DNA of 64,000 bases from positions 835,517 through 899,516 of the forward strand of contig JAJZUS010000001.1 of the NCBI GenBank assembly GCA_021848365.1, written 5' to 3'. The notes beneath the pieces were generated by a model, which had not been told where the DNA came from, made no database searches, and saw only the letters and a list, made by a program, of their open reading frames with translations. The DNA is from Actinomycetes bacterium. Lineage in GTDB: Bacteria > Actinomycetota > Acidimicrobiia > Acidimicrobiales > RAAP-2. This document shows, one piece after another, positions 1-8,588 of this stretch. The translations under genes and the position numbers were made by a program. Within the stretch, counting starts at the first letter, position 1, and each line of letters starts with the position of its first letter.

Positions 1-1055
1 AGCCCGAGGGTGATGCGCAGCGCGCGGGCCCGGCGACCGAAGAGGCCGACGAGCGCGAAGGCGACGATGCCCGTGGTGAGATACCCCCCGACGGCACCCC
101 ACGACGGGATCGCTGCCGGATTGGAGAAGATCGTCCCGTAGATGTAGGGGTCGATCAGCATGGGCAGGGCCTGGGGGCTGAGGTGGGCCGTTGCGAAGCC
201 CCCCGCCGTGTGGTTGCCGATGTGCGCCAGCTTCAAGAAGTCGGCGAAGGCGACCAGGAGGGGCGCCGAGAGCAGGAGGCCCACGACGCCCCCGAGGGCG
301 ACGCCCCCGGTGGCCGCCCAGCGCCGCGCCGCCGGCACGGACCAGAGCCTCACGATCGCCCAGACGAGGACGAGGACGCCATTGAAGTACGCGACTTCGG
401 GGAAGCCCGCGTAGAGCGACAGGGCCAGGCCGATGGCCAGCACGTACCAGCCGCCTCGCGCCCGACCCTGCACGCCGTCGTAGATCATCTCGACGCCGAG
501 CGCCATCATCGGGGCGAACGCCACGGGATTCAGGGTGGCGTTGCCGAGCCACGCGTACGTGCCGTTCAGGGCGAAGACGATCGCGATCGAGGTGGCGACG
601 ACGCCGCCCATGCCGAGTCGCCGCCCCAGGAAGTAGGTGGACAGGCCGGCGATGATCTCGAGCGAGACGTGGAACAGGTACAGACCGTTGGGCAGGGCGA
701 AGAGGACGGTGAGCGGGAAGAGGGCCGCGCCCTGCATCTCGCCGGCGAGGGGCTGTCCGAGTCCCTCGAAGTAGTTCCACCACGGGAGGTGGCCGTGCAC
801 CAGGTCCAGGGCCGCCACGTGGCCCAGCGGCTGGGTGAGGAATCCGAGATTCGGATCGATGGCCGGCCGCCCGCAGGTGATCCGACACAGCGAGTGCGCG
901 ATGTTGGCGGTCCAGGCGATCGGGTTGTTGTCCGCGAGCCCGAACGTGTACATACCGTTGCCCAGGAGGACGGCGGCCACGATGACGACGAGGGGCCAGA
1001 CCCAGTGTGGGAGTCGCCCGTTGAGCGCGGCGAACCGCTGGCGCAGCGTGGACAC
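1..1055 (-). CDS. Polytopic membrane protein, C-terminus outside window (YfhO/GT-C-like)
   Basis: Reverse-strand reading from a GTG at 1055 stays open to the window edge, giving 351 residues of a larger protein. After a short basic N-terminus comes a first hydrophobic helix (WPLVVIVAAVLLGNG). A long luminal-type stretch with Asp, His and paired Trp (HGHLPWWNY) precedes a series of hydrophobic helices. A first external loop rich in Asp/Glu and a multi-helix body are typical of GT-C glycosyltransferases and YfhO-like envelope proteins, but I see no decisive motif. A TAGCCT hexamer lies 7 bases before the GTG, so the message may be leaderless. It follows a GT2 gene on the same strand, which suggests a role in cell-surface polysaccharide or glycolipid assembly. 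The C-terminus is outside the window. Confidence 0.6.
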   Translation of the reverse strand, partial: MSTLRQRFAALNGRLPHWVWPLVVIVAAVLLGNGMYTFGLADNNPIAWTANIAHSLCRITCGRPAIDPNLGFLTQPLGHVAALDLVHGHLPWWNYFEGLGQPLAGEMQGAALFPLTVLFALPNGLYLFHVSLEIIAGLSTYFLGRRLGMGGVVATSIAIVFALNGTYAWLGNATLNPVAFAPMMALGVEMIYDGVQGRARGGWYVLAIGLALSLYAGFPEVAYFNGVLVLVWAIVRLWSVPAARRWAATGGVALGGVVGLLLSAPLLVAFADFLKLAHIGNHTAGGFATAHLSPQALPMLIDPYIYGTIFSNPAAIPSWGAVGGYLTTGIVAFALVGLFGRRARALRITLG

Positions 1056-1100
1056 GGGGACCAGGCTATCCCGCGAGGCCGGCCGCGCCGGGCCGTGCGC

Positions 1101-2816
1101 TCACCGGAACCGGTAGTACATCTGCTCGCCGAGCAGGACTAACGACTCGGGGAAGTACGGGTCGCGGAAGTTCCCGAAGATGTCCCACCGGCGGATGAAC
1201 CGGTTCCGGTCATCGAGCGGATCGAGGGAGCCGCGCGACGAGCTCACGTGGTGGTACAGCTGGACGTCGGGCAGGTAGACGACGTAGCGTCCCTCGACCT
1301 GGCTGCGCAGGCAGATGTCCACGTCGTTCATCGTCACCTTGAGTTCCTCGTCCATGCCGCCGAGGTGGGACCACCAGTCGCGGCGCACCATCTGGATCGC
1401 TCCGGTGACCGCCACCACGTCGCGGACCGCGCGAGCGAAGTGGTCGTCGTTGGGGTAGTTGGAGTCGGTGCGCAGGTGCTGGGGGTACGGCACGGCGACG
1501 ATGCTCTCGTGCTCGCGCTGCCCGTCCTCGTCGAGCAGGCACGCACCGACGAAGCCCACGTCGGGCAGCGCCGCCACCGCGACCAGGCGCTCGATCCAGT
1601 CGGGGGTCACGACGATGGTGTCGTTGTTGAGGGTGATGACGAAGTCCGCCGTCGAGTGGGCGACTCCCCGGTTGACGATCCACGCGTAGTTGAAGGGCCC
1701 CGGACACGGCACGACCCGGTACGGGCCCTCGCGGAAGTAGGCGAGGGTCTCGGGGTCCTTCGAGTCGTTGTCGAGGATGATGATGTCGTAGTTCGAGTAG
1801 GTCGTGCGGGCCGTGATGGAGTCGATGCAGCGACGCATGAGATCCACCCGGTCGCGCGTCGGGATCACGATGTCGACGCGGGGCGCCGGGTCGGGGACCG
1901 GGGGGCGCCAGTGCGCGAGCCCCGGGAGCCCACCCGTGGTCACGACACCACCCCAGCCACGGCGCTCGAGGGCGTCGCGCACCACCCGGACGGTGTCACC
2001 GTCGATGTGGCTCGCCTCGAAGCCCGCGCGAGAGCGGCCCGCGTGAAGGATCGTCGGCACGTGCGCGAACGTCACGCCCGCCTCCGACGCGCGCAGATAG
2101 AAGTCGTGCTCGAAGGCCCACCCGGCGTCGGGACGAAGCCCCCCGAGATCCTCCCAGGTCGTGCGGCGGACGAGGGCGGGCCGACCGACGACGTTGTAAC
2201 TGAGCAGGGTGTGGGGGGCGATGTAGGGGGGCTTGAGGATGGGCCGGTGGGGATGGGGGCCGAACTCGTCGGCGTAGACGATGTCGACGCCCTCCGCCGC
2301 GCGAGCGAGCAGCGCGCGGCCGGCGAACTCGACGTCGCCCTCGAGCGTGTCGACGTCGGCGAGGAGGACCCAGTCCGTCGTCGCGGAACGCACGGCTCGA
2401 TTGGCGCCGTCGACGACCTGGCGGGACTCGGTCGTCGACTCGTCGATCCGCACGACGGTGATCGAGGAAGAGACGGCGTCCCGGGGAGCGAGGTCCGGTC
2501 GCTCGAGGAGGTTCTCCCGCAGGTTCACGGGGAAGTAGACCTCGTCGGGCACGTCGAGGTGCAGGACGGTCCGTCGGGCGGGTGGGGTCGTGCCCCGCAA
2601 CCGTCGCACCAGGCGCAGGACGGGCCGACCGACGAGGCGGACGAGGCGGTAGCGCAGGCCGTCCTCGGGGCCGAATAGCCGTCCGAGGACCTGTTGGAGG
2701 CGGTTGCCCGAGACCATCCTGATCCGACCGCGGAACTCGGCCCACCGTCGGCGGATCTCGCGGTCGGTGATGGCCGGGACGGCCGGGTCGACGTCGTACT
2801 GGGAGATCGGAATCAC
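1101..2816 (-). CDS. Tandem-domain family 2 glycosyltransferase (O-antigen/rhamnosyltransferase type)
   Basis: A 571-residue cytoplasmic or membrane-associated glycosyltransferase, probably building cell-wall or surface polysaccharide. Two GT-A folds are visible. The N-terminal one has LLADVDTLEGD, VYADEF and GWAFEHDFYLR. The C-terminal one begins VDIVIPTRDRVDLMRRC and continues with IIILDNDS, ITLNNDT, a GAIQMVRR-type acceptor-site stretch and the MNDVDICLR segment that usually holds the catalytic acid. I chose the GTG at 2816 because GAAGG lies about 9 bases upstream and because the longer reading (to 2999) is Arg/Pro/Ser-rich like a shadow frame. It is followed after 45 bases by the membrane protein at 1-1055, probably one operon. 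The sugar donor cannot be read from the sequence. Confidence 0.85.
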   Translation of the reverse strand: MIPISQYDVDPAVPAITDREIRRRWAEFRGRIRMVSGNRLQQVLGRLFGPEDGLRYRLVRLVGRPVLRLVRRLRGTTPPARRTVLHLDVPDEVYFPVNLRENLLERPDLAPRDAVSSSITVVRIDESTTESRQVVDGANRAVRSATTDWVLLADVDTLEGDVEFAGRALLARAAEGVDIVYADEFGPHPHRPILKPPYIAPHTLLSYNVVGRPALVRRTTWEDLGGLRPDAGWAFEHDFYLRASEAGVTFAHVPTILHAGRSRAGFEASHIDGDTVRVVRDALERRGWGGVVTTGGLPGLAHWRPPVPDPAPRVDIVIPTRDRVDLMRRCIDSITARTTYSNYDIIILDNDSKDPETLAYFREGPYRVVPCPGPFNYAWIVNRGVAHSTADFVITLNNDTIVVTPDWIERLVAVAALPDVGFVGACLLDEDGQREHESIVAVPYPQHLRTDSNYPNDDHFARAVRDVVAVTGAIQMVRRDWWSHLGGMDEELKVTMNDVDICLRSQVEGRYVVYLPDVQLYHHVSSSRGSLDPLDDRNRFIRRWDIFGNFRDPYFPESLVLLGEQMYYRFR

Positions 2817-3118
2817 GTGCGGGGGCCTTCGGGCGCGGGGATGACCCGCCCACGCTACCCGAGACGACTCCGTCGACGAGGGCGGCCCACGGCACCGGTC
2901 GGACTCGGACGATCCCGCGGGGGCCGACGCCGAGGTCCTGGTGGAATGGGCTTTCCTCACGCCGCGCGTCCGAGCGGCCGGGGGGGGCGAGGGTCTCACG
3001 ACCGGCCGTCGCTCGGGCGAGGGAGGTGGTGCTCGACCATCCCGCCTCGACCCCGTGGTCCCGCTCCGGCGGGACCGTCGACACCGTGGTCGATCTCTCG
3101 CCCCCTGATCACGCGAGA
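2817..3118. other. Intergenic region, no gene seen
   Basis: Divergent spacer between the glycosyltransferase and the phosphate symporter. Open frames here have Arg/Pro-rich shadow composition and no recognisable domain. The only structured element I see is the PHO-box-like repeat at its right end (3119-3162). Confidence 0.6.
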
Positions 3119-3162
3119 GTTCACGGCGGGTTCACGAAGTGTTTACCTGGCGGTCACCCAAC
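3119..3162 (+). promoter_or_regulatory. PHO box: four 11-bp direct-repeat units
   Basis: Four consecutive 11-base units read GTTCACGGCGG, GTTCACGAAGT, GTTTACCTGGC and GGTCACCCAAC. Actinobacterial PhoP boxes are built from 11-nt direct-repeat units with a GTTCACC core, so period and core both match. The array ends 38 bases before the GTG of a phosphate:H+ symporter-family gene, the kind of gene PhoP would control. Binding by PhoP is inference. Confidence 0.75.
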
Positions 3163-3200
3163 GTCGGGAGACTCTCCACGGAACTCTGACGGGAGGGCGC

Positions 3201-4607
3201 GTGGGCGAGACCTCTGAGCGTGATCCGGGTGGTGGGGACGGGGCCCCGCGCACCCTCGCCGAGGTCTTGGACAATGCGCCGACGAGCCGGTTTCACCGAC
3301 GGGCGGTCGTCGTCTCTGGCATGGGCTTCTTCACTGACGCCTACGACCTCTTCGTGATCGGAACCGTCGCGACGATCGTGACGACGCAGTGGCATCTCTC
3401 GACCGCCCAGGCGAGCTGGGTGAGTGGATCGGCGATCCTCGGTGCCTTCATCGGGGCCGTGGTCTTCGGGCGCATCGCCGACGTCAGCGGACGCAAGACG
3501 ATCTACGCCATCGTGGCGGGTGTGATGATCGTCGGGGCGATCGCCTCGGCGGCGGCGCCGAACGTCACCTGGCTCGTGATCTCGCGCATCGTCCTCGGGC
3601 TGGGGGTCGGCGGCGACTACCCGGTCTCCGCCGTCCTCATGAGCGAGTACTCGAATCGTCACGATCGAGGGCGGCTCGTCGGACTGGTCTTCGCGATGCA
3701 GGCGGTCGGGCTGGTCGTCGGGCCTCTCGTGGCACTCCTGCTTCTCGGATCCGGCATCGGTCCCTCGATCATCTGGCGCGTCCTGCTCGGGCTCGGGGCG
3801 GTGCCGGCCGCCGCCGTCATCTACTTGCGCGCTCGGATGCCCGAGTCGCCCCGCTTTCGCGAGCGAGTGCGCGGGGAGGGCGCCCGGGCGGCCGCGGAGC
3901 TCCACGCCTTCGCCGACGGAGCCGTCGACGCTCGCGACGTGGTGACCGCCTCGGTGAACCACGACGAGCTCCTGAGGCCGTCACACCTCTGGTCGACGGC
4001 GCGACTGCGACGTCTGGTGATCGGTACGACCGCGAGCTGGTTCCTCTTCGACTACGCCTACTACGGCAATACCCTGTCCCTGCCCTCGATCCTGAAGGGA
4101 GTCGATCCGGCGGCGACCCTGAGCGCGAAGCTCTGGTGGTCCCTCGCCCTCTTCGCCCTCTTCGCCCTGCCGGGCTACGCGGTCGCCGTCACCCACATGG
4201 ATCGCGTGGGGCATCGCCGGCTCCAGTGGGTGGGATTCGTCGTGATGGCTGCGGCGTTCGGGCTCCTCGCCGCGGTGCCCGTCCTGACGACCGCCATCGT
4301 CCCGTTCGTGGCACTCTTCGGCGTGAGCTACTTCTTCTCGGAGTTCGGCCCCAACACCACGACCTTCGTGCTGCCCTCGGAGATCTTCCCGGCCGAGCTG
4401 CGCGCGACGGGTCACGGCGTGGCGGCCGGGATCGGCAAGCTCGGCGCCTTCGTGGGGGTCTTCCTGGTGCCACACCTCTCGAGTGTCATGGGGCTGCGCG
4501 GAATGCTGGCGATCGCGGCGGTGGCGGCGCTCGTGGGGGCCGCCGCGACGGCCCTCCTCCCTGAACCGGCGCGACGGTCGCTCGACGACGTCGGGGGAGC
4601 CTCGTAG
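3201..4607 (+). CDS. MFS transporter, phosphate:H+ symporter (PHS) family
   Basis: A 468-residue inner-membrane transporter with about 12 hydrophobic helices. The opening GMGFFTDAYDLFVIG and the GVGGDYPVSAVLMSEY stretch are hallmarks of the PHS branch of the major facilitator superfamily (proton-coupled inorganic phosphate symport), and GRIADVSGRK is the usual MFS loop 2-3 motif. The GTG at 3201 is preferred: it has GGGAGGG just upstream and leaves a normal cytoplasmic N-terminus, whereas the open frame further upstream runs through the PHO box. Phosphate-starvation induction is suggested by the four-unit PHO box at 3119-3162. Related branches carry aromatic acids or sugars, but the N-terminal signature favours phosphate. 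Confidence 0.85.
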   Translation: MGETSERDPGGGDGAPRTLAEVLDNAPTSRFHRRAVVVSGMGFFTDAYDLFVIGTVATIVTTQWHLSTAQASWVSGSAILGAFIGAVVFGRIADVSGRKTIYAIVAGVMIVGAIASAAAPNVTWLVISRIVLGLGVGGDYPVSAVLMSEYSNRHDRGRLVGLVFAMQAVGLVVGPLVALLLLGSGIGPSIIWRVLLGLGAVPAAAVIYLRARMPESPRFRERVRGEGARAAAELHAFADGAVDARDVVTASVNHDELLRPSHLWSTARLRRLVIGTTASWFLFDYAYYGNTLSLPSILKGVDPAATLSAKLWWSLALFALFALPGYAVAVTHMDRVGHRRLQWVGFVVMAAAFGLLAAVPVLTTAIVPFVALFGVSYFFSEFGPNTTTFVLPSEIFPAELRATGHGVAAGIGKLGAFVGVFLVPHLSSVMGLRGMLAIAAVAALVGAAATALLPEPARRSLDDVGGAS

Positions 4608-4616
4608 GATCGTCGA

Positions 4617-5384
4617 GTGGATCTGGAGCTGCGCGATCGCGTCGTGGTGATCACGGGCGGCACCGATGGTCTCGGTCTCGCCCTCGCCCTCACCCTGCAA
4701 CGAGAGGGTGCGCGGGTCGCGGTCTGTGGACGCGACGACGGTCGGTTGGCGGCGGCCCGGTCCCGACTCGGTCCCGGGGCCCTCGGCGTCGTCGCGGACG
4801 TGACCCGCCATGATGATCTCGACGCCTTCGTCGCGGCCGTCCGGGAGCGCTTTGGTCGCGTCGACGGGCTGGTCAACAACGCCGGCCGTCACGCGGCGAG
4901 TCCCGTCGCCACATCGTCGGCGCAGGCCTGGCGCGACGATTACGAGCTGAAGGTGGTCGCGGCGGTCGAGCTCACGCGCCGCCTGATCGACGACCTGGCG
5001 GTGACGAACGGTGCCGTCCTCAACGTGCTGGCCATCAAGGCCCGCACTCCCGACGCGGGTTCGACGCCGACCGCCGCGTCGCGCGCGGCGGGACTCGCTC
5101 TCACGAAGGCCTTGGCGAACGAGCTCGGACCGCGGGGCGTGCGGGCGAACGCCATTCTCATCGGACTCATCGAGTCGGGACAGTGGGAACGACGGGCCGC
5201 CGCCCAGGGCGTCCCGGTCGCCGACCTCTACGCGGGACTCGCCGCCGCCCAGAGCATCCCTCTCGGGCGGGTGGGGCGAGCCAGCGAGTTCGCGGACGTC
5301 GCCGCCTTTCTGCTGTCACCTCGCGCGAGCTACCTCACGGGGGTGGGCGTCGCGCTCGACGGGGGACTGTCGCCCTCCATCTAG
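4617..5384 (+). CDS. SDR-family protein with replaced catalytic residues
   Basis: A 255-residue Rossmann protein of the short-chain dehydrogenase/reductase superfamily. The cofactor motif TGGTDGLG and the NNAG motif are intact, and the C-terminus (LTGVGVALDGG) is typical. The active site is not. Where classical members have Tyr-x3-Lys, the aligned segment is TAASRAAG (Tyr to Thr, Lys to Arg). The beta-5 segment LNVLAIKA lacks the catalytic Ser. I recall a clade with similar TSVSRAAG segments, so this may be a divergent enzyme type rather than decay. It starts 10 bases after the symporter stop. A TAGGAT hexamer overlapping that stop and 6 bases before the GTG suggests its own leaderless promoter. 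Substrate unknown. Confidence 0.8.
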   Translation: MDLELRDRVVVITGGTDGLGLALALTLQREGARVAVCGRDDGRLAAARSRLGPGALGVVADVTRHDDLDAFVAAVRERFGRVDGLVNNAGRHAASPVATSSAQAWRDDYELKVVAAVELTRRLIDDLAVTNGAVLNVLAIKARTPDAGSTPTAASRAAGLALTKALANELGPRGVRANAILIGLIESGQWERRAAAQGVPVADLYAGLAAAQSIPLGRVGRASEFADVAAFLLSPRASYLTGVGVALDGGLSPSI

Positions 5385-5388
5385 GCGA

Positions 5389-6417
5389 TCAGCGAGACGC
5401 GACGTCGCGCCAGAGGTCGACGTCGGGCGTGTCGACGGCGTGGCGGTCGATCGTCGCCAGCTCGTCCTCGTCGAAGTCGAGTCGCTCCAGGGCGTCGAGG
5501 TTGGCGTCCAGTTGAGCCACGCTGCTCGCCCCGATCAGGGCCGACGTGACGCGACGGTCGCGCAGGACCCAGGCGATCGCCATCTGGGCGAGCGTCTGAC
5601 CTCGCTCGAGGGCGATCGCCGACAGGGCCCGTACGCGGACCAGGGTGGCGGGGTCGAGCAGGGAGGGCGGGAGGGATCCCGCGAGGGAGGCGCGTGAATC
5701 GGCCGGGATGCCGTCCAGGTAGCGGTCGGTGAGGATCCCCTGCGCCAGGGGGGCGAAGGCGATGCAGCCCACCCCCGACTCGTCGAGGACGTCGAGCAAC
5801 TCACCCTCGACCCATCGGCTGAGCAGCGAGTAGTTGGGCTGGTGGATCAGGAGGGGCGTGCCCAGCTCTCGCAGGATCGCCACGGCCTCGCGCGTTCGCT
5901 GCGCGGAGTAGGAGGACACGCCGACGTAGAGGGCCTTGCCCTGGCGCACGGCGTGATCGAGCGCGCCCATCGTCTCCTCGAGGGGGGTCGAGTCGTCGAA
6001 GTGGTGGTGGTAGAAGATGTCGACGTAGTCGAGCCCGAGACGATGGAGGCTCTGATCGAGGCTGGCGAGCAGGTACTTACGGCTGCCGAGGTCGCCGTAG
6101 GGACCCGGCCACATGTCCCAGCCGGCCTTGGTCGAGATGACCAGTTCGTCGCGCAGGCCAACGAAGTCGGTCGCGAGGATTCGCCCGAAGTTCTCCTCGG
6201 CCGAGCCGTAGGGCGGCCCGTAGTTGTTGGCGAGATCGAAGTGGGTCACGCCGCGATCGAAGGCGCGACGGAGCATGTCGCGCTGGGTGGTGACGGGCGT
6301 GGCCTCGCCGAAGTTGTGCCAGAGGCCCAGCGAGACGACCGGCAGGGCCAGTCCACTGCGGCCGCTGCGCCGGTACTCCATATCCTGGTAACGCCCGGGG
6401 TTGGGAGAGTAGGTCAC
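5389..6417 (-). CDS. yghZ: Aldo/keto reductase, YghZ (L-glyceraldehyde 3-phosphate reductase) type
   Basis: A 342-residue NADPH-dependent (beta/alpha)8 reductase. It matches the E. coli YghZ/Gpr type over its length, including SLGLWHNFG, THFDLANNYGPP, GSAEENFGR, ISTKAG-DMWPGPYG, SRKYLLASLDQSL and LIHQP-YSLL. The AKR tetrad is visible: Asp in DLANNYG, Tyr in NYGPPYG, Lys in STKAG and His in YHHHF. The family reduces L-glyceraldehyde 3-phosphate and other aldehydes such as methylglyoxal. The GTG at 6417 has TAGGGT 6 bases upstream, consistent with a leaderless start, and it matches the usual family N-terminus. It is convergent with the SDR gene, the stops being 4 bases apart. Confidence 0.9.
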   Translation of the reverse strand: MTYSPNPGRYQDMEYRRSGRSGLALPVVSLGLWHNFGEATPVTTQRDMLRRAFDRGVTHFDLANNYGPPYGSAEENFGRILATDFVGLRDELVISTKAGWDMWPGPYGDLGSRKYLLASLDQSLHRLGLDYVDIFYHHHFDDSTPLEETMGALDHAVRQGKALYVGVSSYSAQRTREAVAILRELGTPLLIHQPNYSLLSRWVEGELLDVLDESGVGCIAFAPLAQGILTDRYLDGIPADSRASLAGSLPPSLLDPATLVRVRALSAIALERGQTLAQMAIAWVLRDRRVTSALIGASSVAQLDANLDALERLDFDEDELATIDRHAVDTPDVDLWRDVASR

Positions 6418-6487
6418 CCCTCGACCCTACCGATCGTGGCGGTCCTGGTCGCTAAGGTCGGGGCCAGACGACGAGACCGGGAGGGAC

Positions 6488-7228
6488 ATGACCTACGACC
6501 TGCGCGCCTTTACGACCGAGATCGAGGGCCACGATGGTGACCGGATCGAGGCCTACGCGGCCGTCCCGGAGTCGGCCGAGCCGACGCCGGGCGTGGTAGT
6601 GATCCACCACATGCCGGGCTTCGACGAGCAGACGAAGGAGATCGTGCGCAAGTTCGCGGCGAACGGCTACGCGGCGATGATGCCCAACCTCTACAGCCGC
6701 GAAGCGCCGGGCGCGAGTCCGGACGACGCGGCCGCGGCGGCGCGGGCGAGCGGCGGCGTCCCCGACGCCCGGCTCGTGGGCGACGTCGCGGGGGCGCAGA
6801 CCTGGCTGCGCGCCCGGGCCGAGTCGAACGGCAAGACCGGAGTGATCGGGTACTGCTCGGGCGGGCGTCAGACCGTCCTCGCCGCGTGTTCGCTCGACAT
6901 GGACGCCGCGGTCGACTGCTACGGCGCCTTCGTCGTCGTCGATCCGCCGGCCGAGCACGTTCTCAAGGTCACCTCGCTCACGGGTCTGTTGCCCCGGCTG
7001 TCGTGTCCCATGCTGGGCCTCTTCGGAGCAGAGGATCAGTACCCCTCGCCGGAGCAGACCGCGACCCTCGTGGAGATCCTCGCGGAGCACGGGAAGGACT
7101 TCACCCATCACACCTTCGACGGGGCGGGACACGCCTTCTTCGCGGTGGAGCGGCCCTCCTACCGGCCGGACGCCGCAGTCGAGGGGTGGTCGATGATTTG
7201 GGACTTCTTCGGTCGTCACCTGAGTTAG
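6488..7228 (+). CDS. Dienelactone hydrolase family protein
   Basis: A 246-residue cytoplasmic alpha/beta hydrolase. The catalytic triad of the dienelactone hydrolase family is readable: Cys nucleophile in GYCSGG, Asp in GAEDQYPS and His in GAGHAFF. VVVIHHMPGFDEQ and AMMPNLYSRE are also characteristic. Family members hydrolyse cyclic lactones or esters; no aromatic-degradation genes accompany it, so the substrate is open. ATG at 6488 follows a GGGAGGG ribosome-binding site. The small DUF6295 gene follows after 8 bases and is probably co-transcribed. Confidence 0.88.
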   Translation: MTYDLRAFTTEIEGHDGDRIEAYAAVPESAEPTPGVVVIHHMPGFDEQTKEIVRKFAANGYAAMMPNLYSREAPGASPDDAAAAARASGGVPDARLVGDVAGAQTWLRARAESNGKTGVIGYCSGGRQTVLAACSLDMDAAVDCYGAFVVVDPPAEHVLKVTSLTGLLPRLSCPMLGLFGAEDQYPSPEQTATLVEILAEHGKDFTHHTFDGAGHAFFAVERPSYRPDAAVEGWSMIWDFFGRHLS

Positions 7229-7236
7229 GAGAATCC

Positions 7237-7503
7237 GTGTGCACGTACAACACTGAGACGCTCGACGTCTATGGCAGCGCGAAGGGAGCGACCGGCTGGT
7301 TCCGCGCGACGCAGGCGACCGTCTACTTCGACCACCCGGTACACCACGCCGCGGGCCACGCCCTGATGGTCGACCTGCTGAATCCCAGCCGTGGTGCGAG
7401 TGCGCGGGTGGGGTTGGAGCTCGACGCGGAGTCGGCCCGAGATCTGGCGAACGCCATCCTGAGAACCCTGGACAGCGTGCCCGAGGGACTGCTCGACCAC
7501 TGA
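7237..7503 (+). CDS. DUF6295 family small protein
   Basis: An 88-residue protein starting at GTG 7237 with AGGAG (7227-7231) correctly spaced. It begins CTYNTETLDVYGSAKGATGWF and has a HP-HHAAGHALMVDLLNP stretch and a final ARDLANAILRTLD helix. I recognise this as the DUF6295 type, whose function is unknown. No signal peptide or membrane helix is visible. It lies 8 bases after the dienelactone hydrolase gene and probably shares its transcript. Confidence 0.75.
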   Translation: MCTYNTETLDVYGSAKGATGWFRATQATVYFDHPVHHAAGHALMVDLLNPSRGASARVGLELDAESARDLANAILRTLDSVPEGLLDH

Positions 7504-7513
7504 GCCGAGTCGG

Positions 7514-8515
7514 TCAGTTCGACGCCTCGGTCAGTCCGGTGCGCCGCTCGCACCACGTCCAGAGCTCGTCACCGAGCGAGGCGTTCCCCGATCGCGTTCC
7601 GGGCAGGTAGTACTCCGATCGCCGTCGTCGGTCGAGCCAGATGCCGGAGCGAGTCCCCTCGGTGCCCGCCCCACCCGCCGCGAGCCAGACGGCGGTGTCG
7701 GCGCCCTCGTCGGGCCGGCGCAGGAGGGGTCCCAACCGAGAGAACCGGGGCAGAGCCTCGGCGAGGCCGGGCGTGTCGGTCCATCCCGGGTGCATCACGT
7801 AGCTGCGGATCCCCGACGACGACCAGCGACGGGACCACTCGTGAGCGAGCACGACCTGGGCGCGCTTTGCGCGGGCGTAGGCCGTGGTACCCCGGTACTG
7901 CTCGGGTCCCATCTCGAGGGACTCGAGGTGGAGGGCTTGGGTGTACATCCCTCCGGACGACACGGTCACGATGGTGGCGAGGTCCGACTCGGCGAGTCGC
8001 CCCGCGAGGTGCCAGGTCAGGCGGAAGGGAGCGAGGAGGTGGGTCGCCACCGTCATCTCGGTGCCGTCGACGTCGGTCGCGAAGTGGGGGAGGAGGGCGC
8101 CGGCCGAGTGGACGATGCCGTCGAGCCGCTCGAGGTCGTCCGCCAGCTCGCGCGCCGCCTCGTCGACCTCCGCGCCGCGCCCGAGGTCGACTCGCCAGGT
8201 ACGGGCCCGCACGCCTCGCTCCCGGGCGCCGCGGGCGACGGATTCGAGGCGGTCCGGGTCACGTCCCCCGAGGACGAGGTCGGCGCCCCGTCGGGCGAGT
8301 CCGTCCGCGATGGCGCGCCCCACTCCCGACGAGGCCCCGGTGACGAGCAGCGTCCGGCCCCGCACGGACGGCGGATCGCTCCACTCCTGGGTCGCGCGAC
8401 GCAGGAGGAAGCCGGCGCGACTGAAGCTGCCCACGATCGTCATCTCGAGTGCGGCGTCGAGGGATCTCGCAATGGACGGGGGCATGTCGGCGGCGACCGA
8501 CCGGAGCGGTCTCAC
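7514..8515 (-). CDS. SDR oxidoreductase, DHRS12-like
   Basis: A 333-residue short-chain dehydrogenase with an N-terminal extension of about 50 residues before the cofactor motif TGASSGVG. Catalytic residues are present: Ser in TVSSGGMYT and Tyr/Lys in TAYARAK. The HSAGALLP, VMHPGWTDTPGL and SGIWLDRR segments match the DHRS12-like branch, in which the C-terminus extends past the usual fold. The GTG at 8515 has TAAGAT 6 bases upstream, a leaderless arrangement, and this hexamer overlaps the TTAGTGCTAA operator shared with the B12-regulator promoter. The divergent partner operon encodes FAD oxidoreductase, DUF1365 and CFA-type methyltransferase. Genes of this set often occur together in light-induced clusters, and a lipid-related substrate is plausible. 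Confidence 0.85.
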   Translation of the reverse strand: MRPLRSVAADMPPSIARSLDAALEMTIVGSFSRAGFLLRRATQEWSDPPSVRGRTLLVTGASSGVGRAIADGLARRGADLVLGGRDPDRLESVARGARERGVRARTWRVDLGRGAEVDEAARELADDLERLDGIVHSAGALLPHFATDVDGTEMTVATHLLAPFRLTWHLAGRLAESDLATIVTVSSGGMYTQALHLESLEMGPEQYRGTTAYARAKRAQVVLAHEWSRRWSSSGIRSYVMHPGWTDTPGLAEALPRFSRLGPLLRRPDEGADTAVWLAAGGAGTEGTRSGIWLDRRRRSEYYLPGTRSGNASLGDELWTWCERRTGLTEASN

Positions 8516-8518
8516 GGC

Positions 8519-8537
8519 GCAATCTTAGTGCTAAATT
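8519..8537. promoter_or_regulatory. Candidate light/B12 operator 1 overlapping divergent promoters
   Basis: The near-palindrome TTAGTGCTAA (8525-8534) lies between the divergent SDR and FAD genes. On the minus strand its end forms TAAGAT (8527-8522), 6 bases from the SDR GTG. On the plus strand its end forms TAAATT (8532-8537), a plausible -10 for the FAD operon. The same decamer recurs at 14610-14619 beside the B12-binding regulator. Over 16 aligned bases (8519-8534 against 14604-14619) 13 are identical. Confidence 0.6.
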
Positions 8538-8588
8538 AGAGCGACGGGTCGAGGTCCCTCGAGCTCCGCAGTCGCACGAGGAGATCGA

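Noticed and set aside
183-1142. 319-residue plus-strand open frame
   Set aside because: Arg/Asp/Glu/His-rich shadow of the minus-strand membrane protein, which has proper helices and codon use.
1248-2678. 476-residue plus-strand open frame opposite the glycosyltransferase
   Set aside because: Composition (Val/Asp/His/Gly repeats) is that of an antisense frame; the minus strand has clear GT2 motifs.
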